Shown piece after piece: positions 1 through 5,746 of a stretch of 6,151 nucleotides of DNA. The translations under genes and the position numbers were made by a program. Source of the stretch: Candidatus Uhrbacteria bacterium. Lineage in GTDB: Bacteria; Patescibacteriota; Patescibacteriia; UBA9934. How positions within the stretch are numbered: the stretch's first letter is position 1; every line of letters starts with the position of its first letter. Location of the stretch: positions 1 to 6,151 of the forward strand of contig CAITFQ010000063.1 of NCBI GenBank assembly GCA_903891735.1. The letters are read 5' to 3'. The notes beneath the pieces were generated by a model that was not told where the DNA came from, did no database searches, and saw only the letters and a list, made by a program, of their open reading frames with translations.

Positions 1-1184
1 CTCCGACCGCTGCCGACCAAATGCTCACCCGCCTTAGCAAAAGCAAACGCCGGCTTGCCATAATCATTTACCAACCTTCCTGCCACCAACCCAACAATCC
101 CCGGCAACCAATCGGGGTGATAAACCACAATCACCGGTGCAGTTGCATCAACCAGCTCAGCCGCTTGTTTATACGATATACTCGAAATATTCTGTCGTTC
201 AGTATTTAGCTGCTCGAGCTTTGCTGCCGCCTGTTGCGCTTCGTTCGCATCGACCGCCGCCAACGTCGCAAACGCCAACTCGGCACTAGCCAAACGCCCC
301 GCCGCATTCAAGCGCGGACCAATCCTAAAACCAATCGTGTCGGTGTCGACGCTATCCAGGTCGACACCAGCTGAAATCAAAATCGCCAGCAATCCTGGTC
401 GTCGCGTCTTACGCAAAACTTTTAAGCCAAAGTATTCCAAAACTCGATTTTCTCCAGTTAACGGCATGACGTCCGTCACAGTCGCAATCGCCACCAGATC
501 GAGCCACCACTTCTCATAACCAATCGGTAAGGCCAAGCCACGTTTGCGCGCCTCATCACACAAGCCGCTAGCCAACTTAAACGCCACGCCAGTCCCGCAC
601 AACGTCTTATTCGGATACTCCTCACCTGGTGCGAGCGGATGAAGAAGGATCGCCTGCTCCGGCAATCTCTCGCCGAGTTGATGATGATCACAAACTATCA
701 CGTCAATCCCCAACTCCGCCGCCCGATCAAGCTGATCAGCGTTAGCAATCCCGCAATCCACGGTAATCAACAATTTCACACCTTCAGCCGCTAGTCGTTC
801 GATGGTATGAGTGGCGACGCCATAACCATCGCGTTCCCGATCCGGCAAAAATACATTTAACGATAACTGCTGCGCACAATCCTCGTTCGATGATTTTAGT
901 TTGCCGAAAATATCGCTTAGCGCCCCAAACAACAACGTCGACCCACACACCCCATCCGCATCATAATCGCCATGAATGACAATCTTTTCCCCTTCCTCTA
1001 ATGCCGCAAAAATCCTGTCCACGGCCAGCGGCATGTCATTAAACAACCACGGCGAATGCGTTCCCTTCTCCCAATCTGGGCTCAACCACGCCTCTTGTTC
1101 AGCTTCAGCCACGTTCCTCGACAATAATAACTGACGCACTAAATCGTCACTCACCAGCGGCGCAATTACCCAATTCTTAGCCAT
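1..1184 (-). CDS. recJ: Single-stranded-DNA-specific exonuclease RecJ (N-terminal 394 residues; 3' end beyond window)
   Basis: RecJ is a cytoplasmic 5'-to-3' single-strand DNA exonuclease of the DHH phosphoesterase family, acting in recombinational and mismatch/base-excision repair. My translation from ATG 1184 is open to the left edge. It shows the metal-binding motifs in order: DYDADG (73-78), TVDCGI (141-146), DHH (166-168), an ATVTDVMPL block (234-242, Asp238), PRLNAAGRL (290-298), then the DHHA1-type segment with DWLPGIVG (358-365) and GSGR at 391-394, where the window ends. The His often seen in the W-H-x-G motif of that segment is Leu here (WLPG). Usual RecJ length is about 550-580 aa, so roughly a third, including the OB-fold region, is missing. 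The ATG is chosen because the N-terminus has normal RecJ length before the first motif. No clear Shine-Dalgarno is visible, only GGGG close to the start. It lies 37 nt after the small ORF and probably shares the lepA transcript. Identity is firm. Confidence 0.96.
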   Translation of the reverse strand, partial: MAKNWVIAPLVSDDLVRQLLLSRNVAEAEQEAWLSPDWEKGTHSPWLFNDMPLAVDRIFAALEEGEKIVIHGDYDADGVCGSTLLFGALSDIFGKLKSSNEDCAQQLSLNVFLPDRERDGYGVATHTIERLAAEGVKLLITVDCGIANADQLDRAAELGIDVIVCDHHQLGERLPEQAILLHPLAPGEEYPNKTLCGTGVAFKLASGLCDEARKRGLALPIGYEKWWLDLVAIATVTDVMPLTGENRVLEYFGLKVLRKTRRPGLLAILISAGVDLDSVDTDTIGFRIGPRLNAAGRLASAELAFATLAAVDANEAQQAAAKLEQLNTERQNISSISYKQAAELVDATAPVIVVYHPDWLPGIVGLVAGRLVNDYGKPAFAFAKAGEHLVGSGR

Positions 1185-1221
1185 GCCCCAATACTACCAC
1201 AACAGCTACCAAAATCGCTCA

Positions 1222-1320
1222 CTACCTCAAAGCACTCGCCACCGTCGCCAACACCATGGAGATTACTACGATTGTACACACAATCGCCCAAGCCTTACGG
1301 GTCTTTTCTGTCTTAGCCAT
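1222..1320 (-). CDS. Putative 32-residue single-helix membrane peptide
   Basis: This short ORF (ATG 1320 to TAG 1222-1224) fills most of the 154-nt gap between lepA and recJ. I do not recognise it. The peptide starts MAKTEKTRK, a strongly basic stretch, followed from Trp11 by about 20 uninterrupted residues that are hydrophobic or small (AIVCTIVVISMVLATVASAL) and then a final Arg. This is the layout of a minimal membrane protein with a cytoplasmic N-terminus. It is shorter than SecE or SecG, and I see no motif of either. No Shine-Dalgarno precedes it, but it begins 18 nt after the lepA stop in the same direction, so it could be translated by re-initiation. A chance ORF of this length is possible; the coherent charge and hydrophobicity pattern and the operon position are the only support. 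Confidence 0.5.
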   Translation of the reverse strand: MAKTEKTRKAWAIVCTIVVISMVLATVASALR

Positions 1321-1338
1321 AGACGAAATTAAAATCGA

Positions 1339-3126
1339 TTAACGTTTCAAAACTTTCATGTAAGCCTCGCTCGGGATATTCACTTTACCCACACCCATGG
1401 CCATCATTTTCTTCTTACCCTTCTTCTGCTTCTCCAATAACTTCATTTTACGCGTAACGTCGCCACCGTACAAGTCGCCGGTCACATCCTTGCGCATGGC
1501 ACTGATCCGTTCGCTCGCCACCACCTTGCCGCCAATCGCCGCTTGCAACTTAATCACGAACTGCGTCTTCGGAATCTCGTCCTTCAACACGTCGAGCACT
1601 CGGCGACCCACCCGCTCCGCCTCATCACGATAAACCAACGTCGCAAAGGCGTCGACGGCGTCTTCTGCCACCAAAATGTCGAGCTTAACCACATCCGCCG
1701 GTCGGTAAGTAAACACCTCATAGCCCATCGACGCATAGCCAGCGCTGATACTTTTCAGCTTATCATTAAAGTCAACAATGATCGCACTGAGCGGAATCTC
1801 ATAATGCAACACTGCCCGGTTATCACTCAAATATTCGGTATTAGTATAAATACCACGCCTATCCTGACACAAGCCCATAACGCCACCGATGTCTTCAACG
1901 CGCGTAATAATATCAATCTTAGCCCACGGCTCCTCCACTTTATCAATAAAACTTGGGTCCGGCAGATCAAGCGCACTCTTGATCGTTATAAAATCCGGCT
2001 TACCGTTTTGATAAACATGATAAGCCACGCTCGGCAAAGTGACGACGAGGTCGAGGTTAAACTCGCGGTCCAGTCGCTCTTTCAAAATCTCCAAATGCAG
2101 CATGCCCAAGAACCCGCAACGGAAACCGTAACCCAAAGCTGGTGAATGTTCTGGCTCATAAACCAAAGCCGAATCGTTAAGCTTCAAACGCTCCATCGCC
2201 TCCCGCAAAGCGCTATAGTCATCGCCGCCAGCCGGAAAAATACCAGCATAAACCATGGGCTTAACCTCGCGATAGCCTTCCAAAGACACACCACCGATGT
2301 TACCGACCGTCACCGTATCACCAACCCGACACGCCCGAATATCCTTCAAACCCGTCACCATGTAACCGATCTGTCCAGTTTCAAGCTCATCAAGCGCTGA
2401 CATCTTCGGCGTCAAAGCCCCCAGCTCCAGCACTTCACCCTCAGCGTCAGTCGCCATCATGCGCAGCCTATCGCGCTTCTTAAATGTACCATCAATCACC
2501 CGCACATAAGCGACGACACCCTTGTAATCGTCATACGCCGAATCGAAAATCAACGCCCGTGGTGGCGCGTTCTCGTCCCCGACTGGCGACGGAATCCGTT
2601 CGACAATGGCGTCTAGCAACTCTTTTACACCCTCGCCCGTTTTACCGGACACGCACAGAATACTACTCGGGTCGCAGCCCAGAAGTTTGACGATTTCCGC
2701 CGTCCTGGTTGGCACGTCAGCCGCGGGAAGATCGATTTTATTGAGCACCGGAATAATCTCCAAGTTTTCCTCCATCGCCAAGTAAAGGTTGGCAATCGTT
2801 TGCGCTTGCACACCTTGGGTGGCGTCCACCAACAGCACCGCACCATCAACCGCCGCCAAAGACCGCGACACTTCATAGTTAAAATCGATGTGTCCTGGCG
2901 TATCAATCAAGTTTAACGTGATGTCTTTCCAGACCATGCGGGCCGGCGCCAACTTAATAGTGATCCCCCGTTCACGCTCAATATCCATGCTATCCAAAAG
3001 CTGCGCCTTCATGTGGCGGCTATCGACCGTTCCCGTAATTTCCAACAAACGGTCGGATAACGTGCTCTTACCGTGGTCAATGTGGGCAATAATACAAAAA
3101 TTGCGGATCCGCTCTTGTGGCACCAT
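1339..3126 (-). CDS. lepA: Elongation factor 4 (LepA), ribosome-associated translational GTPase
   Basis: LepA/EF4 is a cytoplasmic GTPase that binds the ribosome and influences initiation, elongation or back-translocation under stress. From ATG 3126 the protein has 595 aa, close to the E. coli 599. All G motifs are intact: G1 AHIDHGKST (14-22), G2 RERGIT (51-56), G3 DTPGH (75-79, with the His that is catalytic in translational GTPases), G4 NKID (129-132), G5 SGKTG (160-164). Downstream are the EF-G-like domains (YGFRCGFLGMLHLE) and the LepA-specific C-terminal domain with RRGIYTNTEYL and a basic tail (QKKGKKKMMAMGVGKVNIP). The frame stays open upstream to a TTG at 3234, but those 36 residues run through two DNA palindromes and match no LepA N-terminus; MVPQERIRNFCIIAHIDHG begins as the family does. 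No Shine-Dalgarno precedes ATG 3126. It is the first gene of a block continuing into the small ORF and recJ. Confidence 0.97.
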   Translation of the reverse strand: MVPQERIRNFCIIAHIDHGKSTLSDRLLEITGTVDSRHMKAQLLDSMDIERERGITIKLAPARMVWKDITLNLIDTPGHIDFNYEVSRSLAAVDGAVLLVDATQGVQAQTIANLYLAMEENLEIIPVLNKIDLPAADVPTRTAEIVKLLGCDPSSILCVSGKTGEGVKELLDAIVERIPSPVGDENAPPRALIFDSAYDDYKGVVAYVRVIDGTFKKRDRLRMMATDAEGEVLELGALTPKMSALDELETGQIGYMVTGLKDIRACRVGDTVTVGNIGGVSLEGYREVKPMVYAGIFPAGGDDYSALREAMERLKLNDSALVYEPEHSPALGYGFRCGFLGMLHLEILKERLDREFNLDLVVTLPSVAYHVYQNGKPDFITIKSALDLPDPSFIDKVEEPWAKIDIITRVEDIGGVMGLCQDRRGIYTNTEYLSDNRAVLHYEIPLSAIIVDFNDKLKSISAGYASMGYEVFTYRPADVVKLDILVAEDAVDAFATLVYRDEAERVGRRVLDVLKDEIPKTQFVIKLQAAIGGKVVASERISAMRKDVTGDLYGGDVTRKMKLLEKQKKGKKKMMAMGVGKVNIPSEAYMKVLKR

Positions 3127-3135
3127 AGTGGTCCA

Positions 3136-3164
3136 AGTGTAACGGAAACTAGGCTTTTTGGCTA
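3136..3164 (-). promoter_or_regulatory. Weak candidate lepA promoter, possibly giving a near-leaderless mRNA
   Basis: On the minus strand TACACT (3141-3136) matches the -10 consensus at the key T, A and final T, and TAGCCA (3164-3159), 17 nt upstream, matches the -35 consensus at four of six positions. A transcript from here would begin at about 3129-3127, at or just before the lepA ATG at 3126. That would fit the lack of any ribosome binding site. The match is modest and could be chance; transcription from further upstream is equally possible. Confidence 0.25.
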
Positions 3165-3180
3165 TTTTTAGTGCCGTCCC

Positions 3181-3199
3181 AGGAAAGCTCAGCTTTCCT
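3181..3199. repeat. 19-bp inverted repeat, candidate operator A
   Basis: AGGAAAGCT, central C, AGCTTTCCT is a perfect 9-bp inverted repeat around position 3190. No T-run follows on either strand, so it does not look like an intrinsic terminator. The single central base suits a dimeric DNA-binding protein better than an RNA stem-loop, although a 7-bp stem could still form if it were transcribed. It shares the AGCTCAGCT core with the repeat 30 bp to the right and lies in the divergent region between lepA and the plus-strand gene. Confidence 0.6.
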
Positions 3200-3210
3200 C
3201 GCATACCCAT

Positions 3211-3229
3211 AGCCGAGCTCAGCTCGGTT
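3211..3229. repeat. 19-bp inverted repeat, candidate operator B overlapping the -35 box
   Basis: CCGAGCT, central C (3220), AGCTCGG forms a perfect 7-bp inverted repeat at 3213-3227. The outer positions 3211/3229 also match (A with T) and 3212/3228 would be a G/T pair. The core is identical to candidate operator A and the centres are exactly 30 bp apart, about three helical turns. The right arm abuts or overlaps TTGACA at 3228-3233, so a protein bound here would contact or block RNA polymerase at that promoter. No regulator is encoded nearby except, possibly, the unknown downstream protein itself. Confidence 0.6.
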
Positions 3230-3256
3230 GACAAAATCTAAAAAATGCTCTATAGT
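3228..3256 (+). promoter_or_regulatory. Near-consensus sigma-70 promoter of the plus-strand orphan gene
   Basis: TTGACA (3228-3233), a perfect -35, is followed by a 17-nt A-rich spacer and TATAGT (3251-3256), a five-of-six match to TATAAT. Both elements and the optimal spacing make this the best promoter in the window. Transcription should start near 3262-3264, giving a leader of about 83 nt before ATG 3346. The two inverted repeats lie immediately upstream, with the second touching the -35 box. Confidence 0.82.
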
Positions 3257-3262
3257 GAGCGC

Positions 3263-3345
3263 TTTCCTGCCGATCAAAAATCAGCAGGATTGGCCTACGG
3301 ACAGTCAACAATCAACCGTCAGTTAACCCTGACCCAGGAGCAGCC
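3263..3345 (+). promoter_or_regulatory. Predicted 5' leader with two short hairpins
   Basis: The predicted leader begins a few bases before an imperfect stem-loop: CCTGC (3266-3270) pairs with GCAGG (3284-3288), and GAT/ATC pair inside it around a CAAAA loop. A hairpin this close to the 5' end could protect the mRNA from decay. A second small stem, GTCAG (3318-3322) with CTGAC (3329-3333), ends two bases before the ribosome binding site. I recognise no riboswitch class, and the stems are short enough to be partly fortuitous. Confidence 0.4.
3336..3340 (+). promoter_or_regulatory. Strong Shine-Dalgarno site (AGGAG)
   Basis: AGGAG sits 5 nt before ATG 3346 and fixes that start. The overlapping upstream ATG 3245 lies before the predicted transcription start and has no such site. 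None of the five minus-strand starts in the window has a comparable sequence. Confidence 0.85.
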
Positions 3346-3900
3346 ATGTGCGAAGAGCACTCACCCGACGGCCCCAAGCCGTTCGAGGATACTGACAACG
3401 TCAACATCGGGACCGTCCCCGAAGATGTTCTCCTCAGCTGTATCGCTGACCGAGCCCGTGACATCCACCGCTTCAAGCGGACTCGACTCGAGCGCATCCT
3501 ACTCAACCTCAGCCTGGAGCGACCCGAAGTCGTCCTCCTGGCCATCAGCCCCGGTTCGGCGGCCAGTCACCGCCTTGAGCCCACCCAACTCGCCAAGGTC
3601 AAGAGCCACGCCGAGCAACAACTGGCCGGTCTGATCCAGCAGCAAGCTGAGCAGCAGGCAGTACTGCGCAGGGCCGAGCGCATCAACCAACTCCGCGCCC
3701 TGGCCGCCAAGCGTCCACTGTGTGTCCTGCAGCTACTCCACTGTGGAGCTGCCATCAACCTCGACGGCTGCCAGGTGACGGACGACGAACGCCAGAACCT
3801 ACGCTTCTTCGCCACTTCCGTCGCCAAGCAGATTGAGCTCCGTCGCGGCATGTCGCTCGAGGTGATGTCGCTGATCATCAGCCTTCGTCTCGAACGCTAG
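3346..3900 (+). CDS. Uncharacterised 184-residue mostly helical protein, orphan GC-rich gene
   Basis: I do not recognise this protein and assign no function. It has an acidic, Pro-rich N-terminus (1-27), a basic amphipathic stretch near 35-50 (RARDIHRFKRTRLER), a hydrophobic segment too short for a membrane span (VVLLAI, 62-67), then a long Gln/Ala/Arg-rich region (about 79-123, including EQQLAGLIQQQAEQQ) typical of a coiled coil, a Cys-containing segment (C126, C133, C142, with no clear zinc-ligand spacing) and a final helical region with FFATSVAKQIELRRG. No signal peptide or membrane helix is evident. It is the only plus-strand gene and has its own promoter, ribosome site and terminator. 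Codon use differs from its neighbours: all six Lys codons are AAG and nearly all Ile codons ATC. A hand-counted 60-base stretch (3361-3420) has 38 G+C against 31 in lepA (2161-2220). Either transfer or selection for high expression could explain this. It is a real gene by its signals, but its function is unknown. Confidence 0.87.
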   Translation: MCEEHSPDGPKPFEDTDNVNIGTVPEDVLLSCIADRARDIHRFKRTRLERILLNLSLERPEVVLLAISPGSAASHRLEPTQLAKVKSHAEQQLAGLIQQQAEQQAVLRRAERINQLRALAAKRPLCVLQLLHCGAAINLDGCQVTDDERQNLRFFATSVAKQIELRRGMSLEVMSLIISLRLER

Positions 3901-3911
3901 TCACCGACACC

Positions 3912-3932
3912 ACTTCGTCACAACTTCGTCAC
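3912..3932 (+). repeat. Short direct repeat ACTTCGTCAC x2
   Basis: Two exact copies of ACTTCGTCAC (3912-3921 and 3923-3932), separated by one base, lie between the stop codon of the orphan gene and its terminator. The region also holds TCACCG and ACCGTCGTG variants, so it reads as a small low-complexity 3' UTR. No function can be assigned. Confidence 0.5.
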
Positions 3933-3939
3933 CGTCGTG

Positions 3940-3978
3940 CGGCGGACATCCTCTCGGGTGTCCGCCGTCTCGCGTTTT
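3940..3978 (+). terminator. Intrinsic terminator of the orphan gene, convergent with mnmA
   Basis: GGCGGACA (3941-3948) pairs with TGTCCGCC (3959-3966). The stem extends inward through TCC/GGG (one T-G wobble) to a TCTC loop and outward by C3940-G3967, giving about 12 bp that are very GC-rich. A short T-run (3975-3978) follows after TCTCGCG. The T-run and mnmA stop codon (3977-3979 on the opposite strand) share bases, so the two convergent genes end almost back to back. On the minus strand no T-run follows the hairpin, so termination of mnmA here would be less efficient or factor-dependent. Confidence 0.82.
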
Positions 3979-5059
3979 AATTATCGATTACCGCTGAGCC
4001 AATCAGTTCTTCGTCATCATAAAAAGCAATAAACTGACCTGGAGCGACAGCTCGTTGCGGCTGCTCAAAAACTGCCTCGATTACGCCAGGCCGAACTTCG
4101 GACAAAACACCAACAGCCAACGGCTGACGATAGCGAATACGTGCTTGAATTTTACGACCAAAATATTTCTCCAAATTGCCATCAATCGTTTCGGCAATAT
4201 TCGAAGCTCGTAACTTAGTTCGATAAAGCGCCTCGTCGTCCTCGCCCACCGCCACGATAACTTCGTTTATTTCAGGCTTACGCTCCACCACATAATACGG
4301 TATGCCGCCACCAATACCGAGTCCGCCACGCTGACCGATGGTGTAGAACTCAAAACCCTGATGCTGGCCGATAACTTCGTTTTTAGTTGTCACGATATTG
4401 CCGGTGTGGGGTTCGATCCTAGCCTTTAAGAAATCATCCATATCAACTTGGCCGACAAAACAAATGCCCTGGCTGTCCTTCTTATCCGCCACTGCCAAAT
4501 CATACTTCTTCGCCAATTCCCGCACTGCCGGCTTCTCCAGCTCGCCAATCGGAAACATCGATTTTTTTAATTGCGCCTGCGTCAACTGGCACAAAAAATA
4601 ACTCTGGTCTTTGTTCTGGTCGACGCCGGCCAACAGATGGACGGTCCCATCATCATCGATTTTAGTCCTAGCATAATGTCCGGTAGCTACAAACTCGCAA
4701 CCTAGCTTAGTCGCTTCATCCATGAACAAATCAAACTTCATGTACTTATTACACAGCACGTCCGGATTCGGCGTCCGTCCCGCCTTATACTCAGCAATCA
4801 TGTATTCGTAGACTTTGGCTCGATACTGCTCCTCAAAGTCGAAAGTATGAAACGGAATGCCCAACTTGGCTGCGACCGCCATAGCGTCACGCCGTTCCGC
4901 CCGCCAACCACAACTTTCATCGGTACTCCCGTCACTCCAGTTCTTCATGAAGCCGCCAATAACTTCATAACCTTGCTCAATTAACAAAGCTGCGCTGACA
5001 CTCGAGTCAACGCCACCGGATAAACCGATCATTACTTTGCGCTTCGGCAACTCATTCAT
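3977..5059 (-). CDS. mnmA: tRNA-specific 2-thiouridylase MnmA
   Basis: MnmA installs sulfur at C2 of the wobble uridine 34 of tRNA-Lys, -Glu and -Gln, using ATP to adenylate the base and a persulfide passed from a cysteine desulfurase relay. The 360-aa protein (E. coli 368) has the PP-loop SGGVDSS (14-20), NPDVLCNK with catalytic Cys103, KDQSYFL (150-156), DSQGICFVG with the second catalytic Cys200, then the central and C-terminal beta-barrel domains with GQHQGFEFYTIGQRGGLGIGG and APGQ near the end. All key residues are present. I chose ATG 5059, one base after the stop of the pseudouridine synthase gene; a TTG at 5068 would add three residues and overlap that stop. There is no Shine-Dalgarno, so translational coupling to the upstream gene is likely. 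It appears to be the last gene of an RNA-modification operon. Confidence 0.97.
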   Translation of the reverse strand: MNELPKRKVMIGLSGGVDSSVSAALLIEQGYEVIGGFMKNWSDGSTDESCGWRAERRDAMAVAAKLGIPFHTFDFEEQYRAKVYEYMIAEYKAGRTPNPDVLCNKYMKFDLFMDEATKLGCEFVATGHYARTKIDDDGTVHLLAGVDQNKDQSYFLCQLTQAQLKKSMFPIGELEKPAVRELAKKYDLAVADKKDSQGICFVGQVDMDDFLKARIEPHTGNIVTTKNEVIGQHQGFEFYTIGQRGGLGIGGGIPYYVVERKPEINEVIVAVGEDDEALYRTKLRASNIAETIDGNLEKYFGRKIQARIRYRQPLAVGVLSEVRPGVIEAVFEQPQRAVAPGQFIAFYDDEELIGSAVIDN

Positions 5060-5060
5060 A

Positions 5061-5732
5061 CTAAACAAACCGCTGGAAAATCGGCAGCACCGGTTCGGCG
5101 GTCACCATGATTCGCTTCTTAGTCACCGGCTGATCAAAGCCAAAACTACGGGCAAACAACGCAATATTCCCGTCCAACATTTGCACGGCGCCGTACTTCT
5201 TATCGCCGACAATCGGAATGCCAAGTGTTCCCATGGCCACGCGAATCTGGTGCGGTCGTCCTGTCTTCGGCCGAATTTCTATTAACGATAACCTCTGCTT
5301 ACCTTCACCAATCGTCTGCCGCACTCGATAGCCGAGCTCTGCCTTCACCGATCCTGGCACTTCCTCGCCATAAGCCGTCACCGTATTAGTCGCCTCATCC
5401 TTATACAACCATTGCACCACTTCACCCATAGCCGCCTCCGGCGCACCCTCACACACCGCCCAATAAATCTTCTCCACCCGACGCATACGAATCTGATCAC
5501 TCAAACGCGACGCCCCCTTACTCGTCTTGGCAAAAATGACGACGCCACCCACCGGCCGGTCCAAACGATGAACCAAACCTAAAAAAACATTACCCGGCTT
5601 AACACCACGCTCTTTAATCAACTTCTTAACCTCGTCCATTAAACAGACGTCGCCCGTGTCGTCACCTTGGGTCAACATCCCATGTGGCTTACAAACAGCG
5701 ATAACGTGGTTATCTTCGTAAAGAATATCCAT
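5061..5732 (-). CDS. RluA-family pseudouridine synthase (no S4 domain)
   Basis: This enzyme isomerises uridine to pseudouridine in rRNA or tRNA. The 223-aa protein carries the RluA-family signature: an N-terminal YEDNHVIAVCKPHGML (5-20), the catalytic loop HRLDRPVGG (55-63, nucleophile Asp58; most relatives read HRLDRxTSG), and the RPKTGRPHQIRV block (154-165) followed by GIPIVGDKKYGA. It starts directly with the catalytic domain, so the N-terminal S4 RNA-binding domain of RluC/RluD is absent, as in the short RluA and TruC types. The target base cannot be deduced. ATG 5732 gives the expected N-terminus; AGGCGG two bases upstream is a weak and very close ribosome-site candidate. The gene follows the methyltransferase by 14 nt and leads into mnmA after one base. 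Confidence 0.94.
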   Translation of the reverse strand: MDILYEDNHVIAVCKPHGMLTQGDDTGDVCLMDEVKKLIKERGVKPGNVFLGLVHRLDRPVGGVVIFAKTSKGASRLSDQIRMRRVEKIYWAVCEGAPEAAMGEVVQWLYKDEATNTVTAYGEEVPGSVKAELGYRVRQTIGEGKQRLSLIEIRPKTGRPHQIRVAMGTLGIPIVGDKKYGAVQMLDGNIALFARSFGFDQPVTKKRIMVTAEPVLPIFQRFV

Positions 5733-5746
5733 AACCGCCTACTCTA

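Noticed and set aside
21..691. Short ORFs at 21-209, 337-519 and 476-691
   Set aside because: All lie inside the recJ reading frame, which shows every DHH-family motif. They are frame shadows.
1543..2145. 200-codon plus-strand ORF inside lepA
   Set aside because: It is antisense to strongly conserved lepA sequence and has no start signals. It is a shadow of the lepA frame.
3151..3170. Possible T-rich terminator-like sequence GGCTTTTTGGCTATTTTTAG
   Set aside because: The GCC elements are direct, not inverted, repeats, so no stem forms. No transcript is expected to end here on the plus strand.
3127..3234. Extension of lepA by 36 codons to a TTG at 3234
   Set aside because: The added residues (MSTELSSAMGMRGK...) match no LepA N-terminus and are encoded by the two DNA palindromes. 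ATG 3126 gives the normal family start and length.
3206..3234. Divergent lepA promoter TTGTCA (3234-3229), 17 nt, TATGGG (3211-3206) on the minus strand, with the palindrome in the spacer
   Set aside because: The -35 and spacing are good, but the -10 lacks the conserved final T and two other bases, and the -35 is just the complement overlap of the strong plus-strand TTGACA.
3245..3634. Plus-strand ORF of 129 codons overlapping the orphan gene
   Set aside because: It begins before the predicted transcription start, has no ribosome site and is Ser/Pro/Thr-rich in the manner of an out-of-frame reading of a GC-rich gene.
5060..5068. mnmA start at TTG 5068, overlapping the preceding gene
   Set aside because: It adds only three residues with no family support. 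ATG 5059 directly follows the upstream stop and is the commoner codon.
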